Below, in pieces: positions 1 through 11,289 of a DNA stretch of 64,000 nucleotides. A model generated the notes under the pieces. It worked only from the letters and a program-made list of their open reading frames with translations. It had not been told where the DNA came from and made no database searches. Source of the DNA: Adiantum capillus-veneris (taxonomy: Eukaryota > Streptophyta > Polypodiopsida > Polypodiales > Pteridaceae); NCBI GenBank assembly GCA_014529385.2, contig CM043944.1, positions 73,213,884 to 73,277,883 on the forward strand, in the 5' to 3' direction. A program made the position numbers and the translations under genes. How positions within the stretch are numbered: the first letter of the stretch is position 1; each line of letters starts with the position of its first letter.

Positions 1-217
1 AAATCATGTGCCTCTTTTTACGAACCCGTACCGAAAAGCACTTTTCATCCACACAGAATACTGATCGCGATTGGTAGAGATGATTGATCTAGCATCTATG
101 TTACAAAGAAAAATCTTGAAGAGAAGGATGACGAAACTGAGGTAAACAAATCTTAACCTGGTAGATTGTTTGTTTTTCCTTACTAAAAGTGTTAAAAGTC
201 ATTTAAAATGCTTGCAG

Positions 218-625
218 ACGGAATACCATGTTGATAAGCGTACCAGAGGTTCACGCAACATGCCCATGAGTAGGGATAGCTCGCTTTGGCACTCCGTGAG
301 CCACCTCGGGCCATCGATTCTTAGAGTTTCTCACGCAGAGTTCTCCAAGAATGGTTTTGCAAAGTTGCTAAAGTGCAAAGCATTAAGTGTCATGCTCGCT
401 GAAGATTCCCTCACCCTAAATGCTCACAAATGTATATTGGTGGACCGAGAGGCAGCATTGTACGCCTTTACAGGCAAGCACCCAGGCTCAGTCCTCTCCC
501 ACTGTGCCTTGAGCCTAGGTCAAGGGTTGACAAACCCAGAGGAAATTGTAAAAGCCCTTGGCATCAAGTCAGTCATTCGCCCCATACCCACATATGTAAT
601 TTGTAGTAAAACTAATCGATTATGA
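218..625 (+). CDS. Last exon of conserved element gene 2, copy A (partial)
   Basis: The reading frame is open from a good splice acceptor (CTTGCAG, ending at 217) to a stop at 623-625. It aligns by eye with the C-terminal exons of the minus-strand genes at 50.6-51.1 kb and 43.35-43.84 kb. Shared features are an RR/RG plus 'RD' stretch, a spacer, then an 'ILVD'-type strand (VILVDK at 50.8 kb, LILIEK at 43.5 kb, CILVDR here), a small-residue loop and a final 'NPEE(L/I)'-like helix. The function is unknown and no domain is recognised. Position relative to the neighbouring transposase-like gene is convergent, as in the other two copies. Upstream exons lie partly to the left of the window. The exon is clear; the function is not known. 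Confidence 0.55.
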   Translation, partial: TEYHVDKRTRGSRNMPMSRDSSLWHSVSHLGPSILRVSHAEFSKNGFAKLLKCKALSVMLAEDSLTLNAHKCILVDREAALYAFTGKHPGSVLSHCALSLGQGLTNPEEIVKALGIKSVIRPIPTYVICSKTNRL

Positions 626-2286
626 TGTAATATCCAAATCAATACAAAATAATTGTTTTTGTCAACGATTTCTGTCAACATTCGATACTTTTTTTTTTGA
701 TTTAAATTGTCCAATAAATTTCATTTCTGCAACACATGCACAAAACCTCGAACATGTAGCCACTCGTCGACCAAGGGGCACATCTCGGTGATTCTTTTGC
801 GAAACGGGACAACGATAGAGGCGTACGAGGAATTCGACGTTTGATATTATATGAAAAGATTACAAATCTCATCAAGAGAGAGTACATGGGATAATTTTTT
901 TGATAAAATCATCCTTCATTTCGTAAATTTATTGCTAAAGCTAAATTTGTATTTTTCAATGTTACATGCTTAGCATACACCATAAAGGAAACACCATCCT
1001 GAAACTACTGCACCAAAATGTTGTCAGCGACATCCTATAGGGCCAGTAAAGCTGCGTGTTGTATACATGTAATAGAGTCACTACATTCGTCCATTATCTC
1101 TCTCACCACCCGAGAGAAGGCCGCTTTGGGTATGATTGGCTCAGTGCTCTTTTGATATTTTCTAATCTCCCGCAATGCAATTGTGTCTGGTTTCCATCTG
1201 CTCTTTTTTTGTGTTGTTGGTGGTGGTGGAGGAGCCGCCTATCCCATTGAGGATCATCTTTATACTTTTTCCTCCTCTCCTCTTGGGCCTGATGTTCTTC
1301 AGGCATCACCTTGTCCTTTTTCTCTTTGCACATTGCTTAGCTCTTTGAGGTATTTTTGAAGACCTTGAGCTTCCAGCCTTTGCTTGTTGGGTGGCTTGAG
1401 CTCTATCTTCTGCCGCCTTTCTCTATGCCTCTACTCATGCTTGTAAGTTTGCCAAATGAGCTCTCTTTGCCTCGTCTCTCTGCCATTCCTCTTGCTCTCT
1501 CTGTCTTCTTTGCTCTTCTTGTACTCTTTGTGCTTTCTTCTCAGTTGCCTCTTTCTTTTCCATCTCCCTCATTCTTTTCCTCTTGGCCTCTCCTGCTTTA
1601 GAAATCGGGTCGCCTGGTATTACCTTGATTACTCTTTGTTCGATTTGCGGTGTAAATTTTCGCGGCGTGATGTTTGCGGTGACCTGAGCAACAATTGCTG
1701 TGACAGCAGGCGAGGGCTCCGGATTTTGAAGTAGACATCAATATTCTTCTTTTGTTGCTCTTGTTTCTTGCGTGGCTCTGTGTAGAGATGAGATTGGTGG
1801 AAGATTTGGCAGAGGTGTGCGGTTGGCATGGTTTAATGGTCCGAGATCTTCAAAAATTTGGATTCAATGGTTGGGGAGGCTGTTGGGTGTCTGGAGCGGG
1901 TTAGGGTGCTAGGTTATCCACTTGTGGTTGGAGATCTGGATTTAAAGCCGTAGATTTAGCATGGGGCTTTGGCTTCGGATTTTTTGTGGTGTGAGTGGCT
2001 GTGGTGGTATTGATGTGCGTAGTTCCAATCTGCTCGTGTAAATTGGCCATGTGATGCAAGATATAAGTGCGTGCACGTTCATGCTTGAGAGAATCTTCTA
2101 GACTGTGCAAACAAGAAATGAACTTCAAGTTGTGAGTTAAAAACTTAAAAACTCAATAATACTAATAAAAAATTAAAAAACTCCAAAATAGACAAAATTT
2201 GATCTATGGAACCACTGATTGGGACGTCAACAAATCACGTGGCATTACAATGCATGTTTACAATAGAAGTAGTTGGTGTAAAAAAT
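626..2286. other. Degenerate spacer of copy A with charged minus-strand ORF remains
   Basis: No recognisable gene. On the minus strand about 2130-1100 encodes pieces of a low-complexity protein: a Thr/Lys/Pro-rich part (2128-1901), a basic part (1829-1629) and a very charged Lys/Glu/Arg/Gln part (about 1640-1100), in different frames and interrupted by stops. It looks like a decayed coiled-coil or charged-linker gene. The spacer is 1.6 kb here, but about 60 bp and 130 bp between the same convergent genes in copies C and B, so something was inserted or expanded in copy A. Confidence 0.35.
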
Positions 2287-3017
2287 TTATTGATTTTCCA
2301 CCCAATGTCTTCCATTTTGTCGCCTTGTCTCCAACCATCGTCGGAATCGATCTTTTGCACTAGAAGCATGATATGATTGTGATCGCCTCAGGCTAACCAC
2401 TTTCTCTATTCTACATTTCAAACTTCTTTGCACTCTAGTCTTCTTCTTTTCTCTCCTCGCTAAAAATCTATAGAACCAATTGAACATTTCGTGTCTAGGG
2501 CATTGCTCTTTTTTCTCCCACCTCCATGCCATGTATTTTTAAAATACACTGCTTTTGCTTGATAGTGTGAGCGCTCCATTCCTTGGCTGCTCCAGATACC
2601 CAAGGAATAGAATGTGCTGAGAGAAATTGAGCTCTGAGCAAAAAGAGTGTGCTCAAATGATAATAAAACTTTAGCTCAAACACTGATGTTTTTTTACTAT
2701 AAAGACAAAGTGTCCAACCCACCATGTAATGTGTTATGTGAGTCTCCCCCCAGGCATCCACCATTGTGCGCTATGAAACTATTGATTAAACTTTAAGGTG
2801 GATATCTCAGCACAAGTTAGCTTTGCCTTTTCAAGCAAACAAAAAATATCATTTACAGACTATCACACACGAGCACGCTTAATTCCTAGGAATGCTTCGT
2901 TACCTCTATAGGTGGTAATGTCACACACCTTTTTCCACAATTGAAACTCATTGGGACTCGATCCTGTGTACTTCCAGATGCCTTCTTATCCTTTGATAAC
3001 TCTACTGCACCTCGATG
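2287..3017 (-). pseudogene. Transposase-like gene, copy A, C-terminal part
   Basis: On the minus strand this holds the end of the same transposase-like protein found at 40.5-43.2 kb and 47.9-50.6 kb. About 3017-2890 matches the segment after the motif GLHGGNVKI of copy C. About 2764-2700 contains 'HITHYM' (copy C 'QITHYM'). About 2529-2287 matches the final exon, with the pattern F-(N/E)-W-F-Y-R and a basic tail ending in RRW.E. The frames differ between blocks and some blocks are decayed. The gene is cut between 3017 and 8605 by the Ty1-copia insertion; its 5' part continues at 8605-8990. Confidence 0.6.
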
Positions 3018-3022
3018 TAGGC
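3018..3022. repeat. Left target-site duplication of Ty1-copia element
   Basis: TAGGC directly precedes the TGTTAAG start of the 5' LTR and is repeated exactly after the 3' LTR at 8600-8604. Confidence 0.9.
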
Positions 3023-3784
3023 TGTTAAGTATGGAGCCTGATTTACCCTTGTAATTTTCTGTGGTAAAAGCGCACATTTGTAAGGCCCCCATTATGAGGA
3101 GAAGCCATCGTGCGTGAAGGAAAATCACTCGTTGGAAACCAAAATTGTCACGGCCAAAGATCAGGGGCAACTTTAGGGGCCTCGGGGGCGGAAGCCCCCA
3201 AGACTTTTTTTTTCCTCGCCGGAATATTCCTTTTCGCGGAATATTATGGCCAGACGGTGGCCGGAAAGTGGTAGGAAAACAACCGTCGGTTAGCCGGTTG
3301 CCGGTGGTCGGAAGTCAATGGCCGGTGGTCGGTGGCCAAATTCAAAAGCAGACTTGTCTTCTCAAGGGCGACCACACATGGGCGGATTGAAGGGTCCGAT
3401 TTGGACTTATCTACACAAGGGCGGCTACACATGGCTGCCTCTCATGAGAGAGGGCAGCCCTTTTGGCCTATAAAAGGAGGCCATTTCTACACACATTTCA
3501 GAACGTGAAGTTGATGCAACAAGGTGAGGGTGAGGTGGTGAGAGTGAAGCAAGGCGGGAGCTCCATTAAGGGTATAATCCCTTTGTAAACTACTTCTTGT
3601 TTTGAAGTACTAAAGCCATTGAGTGGCTGCTTTCCCGTGGACGTAGCCCACATTGGGTGAACCAAGTATATCGTGTGTACTCTCTCTCTCTCTCTCTACT
3701 CTATAATCTCGTGTATGTAAATCTGTCTCTCTCCATTAAGTAATCTACTCAATTATCTATTTAGCTACGTCTTATTTCCTAACA
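3023..3784 (+). repeat. 5' LTR of Ty1-copia element
   Basis: 762 bp, TGTTAAG...CTAACA, nearly identical to 7791-8599. It contains GGCCGGTGG-type short repeats (about 3290-3340), a TATA box TATAAAAGG at 3469-3477 and a short (CT)n run near 3680-3700. The CT run is about 20 bp here but about 48 bp in the 3' LTR. Confidence 0.93.
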
Positions 3785-3786
3785 AC

Positions 3787-3798
3787 TGGTATCAGAGC
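3787..3798 (+). other. Primer binding site (tRNA-iMet)
   Basis: TGGTATCAGAGC lies two bases after the 5' LTR. This is the standard plant Ty1-copia primer site for initiator methionine tRNA. Confidence 0.92.
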
Positions 3799-3857
3799 AA
3801 GGTTTGCTCGTAACTAAGTTATTTCAAGGAAAGGATTCCTTGAATTGAGTGGGAGTT

Positions 3858-6800
3858 ATGGCGGAGGAAGGGAAGCTCAAGATTGAGAAGTTCAACGGCA
3901 AAAACTACCAACATTGAAAGATGCAGATTGAAGACTATCTCTACTAGAAGGACCTTTATTTGCCACTAGGCGGTCTTGCGAAGAAGCCCGCGACAATGGC
4001 AGATGAAGCATGGATTGTCCTTGATCGAAAGGCCCTGGGAACAATCCGGTTAAGCTTGGCGTCAACAGTGGCCTTCAATGTTTCGAAGATGAAGACCACG
4101 GAGGACTTGATGAAGTCACTTGACGACTTCTACGAGAAACCATCGGCATCCAATAAGGTATTTCTTATGAAGCGCTTGTTCAATCTAAAGATGGCAGAGA
4201 ATGGTTCAGTTGTAGAACACCTAAACAACTTTAACACAAACATAAGTCAACTTCGATTGGTGAAAATCAATTTCGATGACGAAGTGCGAGCTCTCCTTAT
4301 ACTATCATCTCTACCAGATAGTTGGGAAAGCCTTGTGATGGTTGTAAGTAATTCTATTTCTGGCACAAATACTCTTAAGTTTGATGATGTTGTGGGTGTT
4401 CTCCTAAGCGAGGAAATACGAAGGAGAAGCACAGGAGAATCATCAAGTGCTGCATTGTCAGTGGAAACAAGAGGAAGGCCTAAGGAGAGGTTCAAAAACC
4501 AAAAGGGTCGTGATCGCTCAAGACGGAGCAAGTCATGCACAAAGTCAATTCTTGAATGTTGGAACTGTGGCAAGAAGGGCCACGTCAAGAAGGATTGAAG
4601 AAGAAGAAGGAGACAGAATCTCAAGACAACATTGGAGGCCAATGTGGCAGGTAAAGTAGAGCAAGATGCTCTAATTCTCTCATTAGACAATGTGTCTAAT
4701 TCCTGGATAGTAGATTCCAGGGCTTCATTCCATGCGACACCACACAAGCAACATTTCCAAGACTACACCAAAGGTAATTTTGGGTATGTATACTTGGGAG
4801 ATGATGAATCTTGTGAGATTATCGTCAAAGGTACAGTTTTTGTCAAAACTGCTAATGGAAATGAATGGAAGCTTAAAGATGTTAGGCATGTTCCTTCTCT
4901 TCGGAAAAATTTGATCTCTATAGGACAATTGGACGATGAAGGTCACAACATTGCATTCGGAAACAAACGGTGGAAGATCTCAAAGGGATATTTGGTGGTT
5001 GCCAAGGGAGAAAAGGTTGGTACACTTTACTTGTGTACTGTTAGCACACAACCTTCAGCATGTGCAGCAACTACAGAAGTTGACAGTGCGGTGTGGCACT
5101 ACCGGCTTGGGCATATGAGTGCCAAAAGAATGCAAATCCTTCAAACAAAGAAGCTTCTACCAGGTTTGAAAGAAGTGGACTTAGAGTTCTGTGAAGATTG
5201 TGTTTATGGTGAACAAAAGAGGGTAAAATTTCAAAAATTAGGAAATGAAAGAAAAAATAAAAAACTTGAGTTGGTTCATTCTGATGTTTGGGGTCCTGCA
5301 AGTACACCATCACTTGGTGGCTCATTGTATTATGTAACATTCATAGACGATGCGACTAGAAAAACATGGGTTTATGTCATGAAGAATAAGTCCGATGTAT
5401 TTTCCATATTTCAAAGGTGGAAAGCCTTTGTGGAGAATGAAACAGGTACCAAGGTTAAATGCCTCAGATCCGATAATGGAGGTGAATATTGTAGCCAAGC
5501 TTTTGAAAGCTTTTGTGCTAGCAATGGCATTCCGAGGCAAAGGACAACCCCAAGGACACCTCAACAAAATGGGATTTCGGAAAGGATGAACAGGACAATT
5601 ATGGAGCGAGAACGAAGCATGCGGCTACATGCAGGCCTACCGCTTGAGCTTTGGGCGGAAGCTATAAGTACGTCTGTGTACTTAATCAATCGGTCACCCT
5701 CAACGGCATTGGATGGGGGAGTTCCAGAAGAGGCATGGACAGGTAAACCGGTGAATTATGCATTTCTCAAAGTGTTTGGGTGTGAGGCTTTCATGCACAT
5801 AGATAGAAGCCTAAGAACAAAGCTAGATGCAAAGTCCAAAAAGTGTTTCTTCATTGGCTATGGAGAAGCTGACTTTGGATATCGCCTATGGAATCCTGAA
5901 GATGGTAAAATCTTAAGGAGTAGGGATGTAATTTTTAACGAAAAAAATATGTACAAAGATTACTTGGAAAGAAAACAAACAAAAGAAACAGGTGATGAGT
6001 ACATGGAGCTTGAGGACGGTGAAGACTCAAGGACTGCAAACGGTGACAATGTGCAACAACGTCAACCAAATGAGGATCCTCAACCTATTCCCCGAAGATC
6101 TACAAGAGCAAGTAGACCTCCAGAAAGGTTTGTTCCTTCCTTCAACCATCTCTTGATCTCAGATTCTGGAGAGCCAGAATCATACGAAGAAGCTATACAA
6201 CATGAATCCAAAGAAGAATGGATGAAGAGCATGCAAGTGGAGATGGACTCACTACATTGCAACCAAACATGGGAGTTGGTTGAGTTGCCTAAAGGTAAGA
6301 GGGCACTTCAAAACAAATGGGTGTACAAGGTGAAGGAAGAAGAAGGTGGGAAGAAAAGGTACAAGTCTAGGCTTGTGGTAAAAGGTTTTTCTCAAAAGAA
6401 AGGTATTGACTTCAATGAAATATTTTCTCCTGTTGTAAAAATGAACTCAATTAGGCTTGTCTTAAGCCTTGTGGCTGTTCATGATCTAAATCTCGAGAAA
6501 ATGGATGTAAATACGACATTCCCTCACGGTGACTTAGAGGAGGAAATCTACATGCTTCAACCAAAGGGGTATGAAGTAAAAGGTAAGGAGAAAATGGTTT
6601 GCAGATTAAAGAAGAGCTTGTATGGTTTAAAGAAAGCATCAAGACAATGGTACTTGAAGTTTGATCGATGGATGTTGGATCATGGATTCACAAGATGCAA
6701 CTCGGATCACTACGTCTACAAGAAGAATTTGGGAGATGGGAAATTCATCATCCTAATGTTATATGTTGATGACATGTTGATTGCAAGTACTAACATGCAG

Positions 6801-7730
6801 GACATCAAAGACCTAAAAGAGGAGCTGTCTAAATCTTTTTCAATGAAAGATTTAGGTGCTGCAAAGAGGATACTTGGTATAAAAATATCAAGGGACAGGA
6901 CGAAGAAGACAATAAAGCTATCTCAAGAAGATTACATCAAGAAGGTACTAGAAAGGTTTGCAATGCAAAATGCAAAACTAGTTTCTACACCTTTGGCTGG
7001 TCATTTTAAACTAACGAAGGATATGTGTCCAAAGACACAAGAGGAGATAGCCTATATGTCTAAAGTTCCATATGCTGCAGCGGTAGGTTCTCTAATGTAT
7101 GCTATGGTCTGGACAAGGCCAAACATTGCACATGCAGTGGGAGTTGTGAGTAGGTTCATGGACAACCCAGGTAAAGAGCATTGGCATTGGCAAGCTGTGA
7201 AGTGGATACTTAGGTATCTAAAAGGGACAACAACAAATGCTTTGTATTTTGGAGGAACTGATATTTTTCTAGAAGGGTATGCTGATGCAGATATGGCAGG
7301 TGACAAAGATACTCGAAGGAACACTACTGGCTATGTGTTCACGGTTGGAGGCATAGCAGTAAGATGGGCTTCAAAGCTGCAGAAAGTGGTTTCACTTTCT
7401 ACCACGAAAGCAGAGTATGTAGCAGTGACAGAGGCAAGCAAAGAAATTCTGTGGCTTCACAGATTCTTAGAAGAGCTTGGATACAAACAAGACAATTGTG
7501 TCTTGTACAGTGATAGCCAAAGCGCTATCCATCTTGTGAAAAACTCAGCCTTTTATTCAAGGACAAAGCACATTGAGGTGAGATATCACTTCATACGCAC
7601 TCTTTTGGAAGAGGGACAACTAAAGATAGGAAAGGTGCATACAAGTGAAAATCCTGCAGACATGTTTACAAAGGTGGTCAACAAGGAGAAGTTCAGCTTT
7701 TGCTCATCTTCAATCGGCATTCAAGGATAA
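3858..7730 (+). pseudogene. Ty1-copia gag-pol polyprotein, broken
   Basis: A single frame from ATG 3858 to TAA 7730. Gag is interrupted by two stops near 3917 and 3946, both at places where Trp/Gln is expected. The gag zinc knuckle CWNCGKKGHVKKD (about 4557-4595) is followed by a stop in place of its last Cys. From 4632 about 1030 codons are open. The protease active site reads D-S-R instead of D-S-G (about 4713-4721). Then come the integrase HHCC zinc site (WHYRLGH... CEDC, about 5094-5200), the integrase D,D-35-E core (VHSDVWG near 5276, DNGGEY near 5474, E near 5579), reverse transcriptase with YVDDML near 6762, and RNase H with DADMAG near 7282 and a TKAEY motif near 7405. It would make the retrotransposon's virus-like particle and copying enzymes. 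The stops and the protease change make it non-functional. Confidence 0.93.
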
Positions 7731-7776
7731 GAAGCCAGAATGGAAAGCAGTCACAGGTTTGGTTTGGAGATCATTC

Positions 7777-7790
7777 TCCAAGTGGGAGAT
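7777..7790 (+). other. Polypurine tract of Ty1-copia element
   Basis: The sequence AAGTGGGAGAT lies immediately before the 3' LTR start. It primes plus-strand synthesis in this family. Confidence 0.75.
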
Positions 7791-8464
7791 TTTTAAGTAT
7801 GGAGCCTGATTTACCCTTGTAATTTTCTGTGGTAAAAGCGCACATTTGTAAGGCCTCCATTATGAGGAGAAGCCATCGTGCGTGAAGGAAAATCACTCGT
7901 TGGAAACCAAAATTGTCACGGCCAAAGATCAGGGGCAACTTTAGGGGCCTCGGGGGCAGAAGCCCCCCGATACTTTTTTTTCCCCTCGTCGGAATATTCC
8001 TTTTCGCCGGAATATTATGGCCGGACGGCGGCCGGAAAGTGGTAGGAAAACAACCGTCGGTTGGCCGGTGGCCGGTAGTCAATGGCTGGTGGCCGGTGGT
8101 GGGAAGTCAATGGCCAGTGGCCAAATTCAAAAGCGGACTTGTCTTCTCAAGGGCGACCACACATGGGCGGATTGAAGGGTCCGATTTGGACTTATTTACA
8201 CAAGGGCGGCTACACATGGCTGCCTCTCATGAGAGAGGGCAGCCCTTTTGGCCTATAAAAGGGGGCCATTTCCACACACATTTCAGACTGTGAAGTTGAT
8301 GCAACAAGGTGAGGGTGAGGTGGTGAGAGTGAAGCAAGGCGGGAGCTCCATTAAGGGTATAATCCCTTTGTTAACTACTTCTTGTTTTGAAGTACTAAAG
8401 CCATTGAGTGGCTGCTTTCCCGTGGACGTAGCCCACATTGGGTGAACCATGTATATCGTGTGTA

Positions 8465-8515
<51 letters not shown>

Positions 8516-8599
8516 CTATAATCTCGTGTATGTAAATCTGTCTCTCTCCATTAAGTAATCTACTCAATTATCTATTTAGCTACGTCTTATTTCCTACCA
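7791..8599 (+). repeat. 3' LTR of Ty1-copia element
   Basis: 809 bp, starting TTTTAAG (one change from TGTTAAG) and ending CTACCA. TATA box at 8254-8260. The (CT)n run at 8464-8512 is about 28 bp longer than in the 5' LTR, which accounts for most of the length difference. Confidence 0.93.
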
Positions 8600-8604
8600 T
8601 AGGC
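8600..8604. repeat. Right target-site duplication of Ty1-copia element
   Basis: TAGGC, an exact match to 3018-3022. Confidence 0.9.
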
Positions 8605-8990
8605 GAACACTTGATAGAATAGATTTGAGTTATCTGATACACTCTTCTCTTCTTTCTGCAGGCGCCATATTCCAAGCATAATTATTATGGAGCATAAACA
8701 ACTTGTCAAGAATTCATAGATGGGCATGAAGAGTGCACACATGCACATTTATCAGAGGAATCGGTAGAATAGGGTCACAATTTTGATCGTCCATGTTTCG
8801 ATTAGGGGGTATACTCTGGTTACAACTGAGGATACCTTGAAACCATTGTTGTAGTGCTTTACCCACTGTTTGTGTAGTGGGACACCTTTTGCAAAGTTGC
8901 ATGCAGCTTTGCCACCCTTACCCTTACCGCACTTTGACTTGCTGGTCTTTGAACCCTTGCCCTCAGTTCCTAATGAGACTTTACTGTGGC
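8605..8990 (-). pseudogene. Transposase-like gene, copy A, middle part
   Basis: On the minus strand, about 8805-8715 reads IPLINVHVCTLHA, matching copy C (IPLVNVHICTMHA) and copy B (IPLSKVHVCTLHA). It is followed by a stop and then by 'ILDKL', equivalent to 'IVEKL'. Upstream (8990-8810) is a weakly matching Lys/Gly-rich stretch. The N-terminal half seen in copies B and C is absent. The gene resumes on the far side of the copia insertion at 3017. Confidence 0.6.
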
Positions 8991-9041
8991 AGCAATAAAT
9001 GCAGGGTAATTTCTCTCAACTGAAGCTGGAGAGGGAGAAGC

Positions 9042-9042
<1 letters not shown>

Positions 9043-9106
<64 letters not shown>
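9043..9106. repeat. (GA)n microsatellite
   Basis: About 64 bp of uninterrupted GA. The RERERE/SLSLSL open frames over it are artefacts of the repeat. The stretch 9107-9540 has no recognisable gene. Confidence 0.95.
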
Positions 9107-9110
<4 letters not shown>

Positions 9111-9542
9111 GAGTGGGAGATAGAAAGACAGTAAAGGAAGAGAGAGTGAGGGGAGATCTGCAACCTAGGAGGATCTGCACTCTCTTAGAAAGAGGCAGCA
9201 AATAACGTTCCTTAATGATTGGGAGGGGATCTGACAAGAGAGAAAAGAGGGGAAAACAAAGAGAGAGAGTTGGCTCACGTCTTAGAGAGAGAATGCAGTG
9301 AGAGAATGTGGAAAATCTGCTTTTCTGGCAAGGGGGACTGAAAAGTGCCTCCTTTAATGAGTTCTAAGTGAGAGAGAGTGTTTTATATATTAGAGATAGA
9401 AGAGGGGTGGGAAAATGACATTTAAAAATTGATTTACCCACCTCTCTTTTGGGTTACTAAATAGACTATTTTCAAATACAAAATACGAAAATGGCTTTTT
9501 TAAAAATCTCAGCATAGGCCTTTTTGCCCTCTCTTTTAGGCT

Positions 9543-9625
9543 TGGTCAAACTTGGTTTAAGATTTAAGCATTCCCTTAAACTGCCAAATAAAGAGACTCT
9601 CCTATACCCCATTCACTTCCTAATG
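9543..9625 (-). repeat. Dispersed CATTAGGAA terminal-like repeat, copy 1
   Basis: The conserved block CTGCCAAATAAAGAG then CC(A/C)TTC..CTTCCTAATG is also present at 27398-27515 and 35156-35275 in the same orientation. Read on the minus strand each begins (C)ATTAG(G)AA, like the termini of the large DNA elements further right, so these may be ends of related elements. Confidence 0.6.
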
Positions 9626-9768
9626 TTGTTTGTCTCAAATGAAAATAAGGATAGGTTGTTTGCATAGGGAAATAAAGTGGGCAGAATGTTTACTTTGGAT
9701 GTAAATCTACCCGAGGTGAATGGTGCCATGTTTGCACAAGGTGAAGAATTTGTTGTAGGTATTGAGAT

Positions 9769-11215
9769 TTGACACAAATGCATTGGTCACATAAATTTGC
9801 AAGGCTGAAGATAATGCAAACTAAAGAGATGGTTATAGGTTTGGCAATTTTTAGAGTTCTTGAAATGCAAAAATTTTGTGAAGCCTATCAATTTGGGAAA
9901 CAAGCAAAAATATCATTCCCTCATGACAAGTATGTAAGTAGGAATATAATGGAGCTAGTACATACTGATGAATGGGTTCTGACAAAGACTATGTCTATGG
10001 GTGGATGCAATTACTATGTGAGCTTCATCGATGACCATACAAGGAAGATATGGGTCTATTTCCTGAAGCAGCAAAAGTGAGGTGATCAAAACATATAATG
10101 GAAAACATGTAAAGTTCCCAAGTCAAATGGCGGGGGAGAATACTTTTCCAATGAGTTTAGTGCTTTTTGAAAAAATAATGAAATTGAAAGACAGTTTTCA
10201 TGTAGGTATATTCTACATCAAAATGATGTTGTAGAGCGGGAGAACATGCACATAGCAAAAGTTTCTAGATCTATGATGAATAAAAAGAACATGCCTTATT
10301 GTTATTGGGTTGATGTTGTTGCTGCAAGTGTTTACATTATGAACAAAATCCCTCTTGCTGTAGTACATGATATGATATCGGAAGAGAAGTTTTGTGGTGA
10401 AAAATTGGGTGTGTTAGATTTAAAAGTGTTCAGATGTATTGCTTATGTGCATGTGCTGGGACCCCAAAAGAATAAAAATTTGTGTGCATTGGATATTCCC
10501 TTGAAAAAAAGGCTATAAAGAAAACCAAAAGGCTTTGTATTATAGGTTTCCCCCATCAAGAGAGACATTTTACAATACAATTCTTTGTGTTCCTTCAATA
10601 AATGGTACAATCATGTCATAGGTAAGGTCAAGGTGATCAAAGATATTGTATTTGATGAGATGAAAAGTCGGTATGCTGATGTAAAGAATGATTTAGGGGT
10701 TGATTTAAGAGATAATGTGGACACAAAAAATACAAATGTGCATTCAGAGGTTTTGAGTGGGCCACAAAGGTCACCTAGTGCAAGGTCTTGCTAACTCGTC
10801 AAATGTATCAAGGAAAGGAAAAAATTGATAATGTCCCTAAATTGTGGGCCATGATGATGGTGATAATAGTGGTTCAAAGCAAAGTTTAGACGAGGAGTTT
10901 GACATACCCTTTGTGAAGACTTCGGGTGCAAGAAGGATGCCATCAAGGAATACAGTACCTCGCATTGATCATGGACCACACAGATCTGAGAAAATAAGAA
11001 ATCATGTGTAGAGATTGACTTATGATAGTTATGTGGCTCGCCATTGTGCATATATGGCAAATATTACAAAGGAGATATAACCCATTTGTTTTGAGGATGT
11101 TTTAAAAGATGCAAAATGGTGCCAAGTTATGGATGAGCAGATCAATGCCCTTGATGCAAATGGAACATGAGAATTGGTGCCATTACTAGAGGGAAAGAAG
11201 GCTTGTGTCGTGACG
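9769..11215 (+). pseudogene. Degenerate Ty1-copia pol fragment
   Basis: In-order pieces of a copia polyprotein. The zinc-finger end of integrase (9769-9905) is followed by 'LVHTDEW...YYVSFIDDHTRKIWVYFLK' style integrase core pieces (about 9955-10077, quoted in part), then integrase core C-terminal sequence (10246-10518), an 'IVFDE' block (about 10645), and an RT entry 'W..VMDEQI.AL' (about 11115-11160). Stops and frameshifts interrupt it throughout and no LTRs are visible. It differs in sequence from the element at 3-8.6 kb. Confidence 0.8.
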
Positions 11216-11289
11216 TTGTGCATCCCAAGGGAGAAAATAAGAGAAGATATCGCTTCCTGGGTGTTATTAGCCTTCAGACAGATTTTTGG

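Larger units (their letters stand above)
3023..8599 (+). mobile_element. Full-length Ty1-copia LTR retrotransposon
   Basis: A complete element of about 5.6 kb. It has a 5' LTR (3023-3784), a PBS complementary to initiator tRNA-Met (TGGTATCAGAGC, 3787-3798), one gag-pol frame (3858-7730), a purine-rich tract before the 3' LTR, and a 3' LTR (7791-8599). It is flanked by TAGGC duplications. Domain order PR-IN-RT-RNaseH identifies Ty1-copia. It is inserted in the minus-strand transposase-like gene of copy A: protein blocks on either side align consecutively with the intact region of copy C. A solo LTR of the same family lies at 55906-56671. The coding frame contains stops, so this copy is not autonomous. 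Confidence 0.95.
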
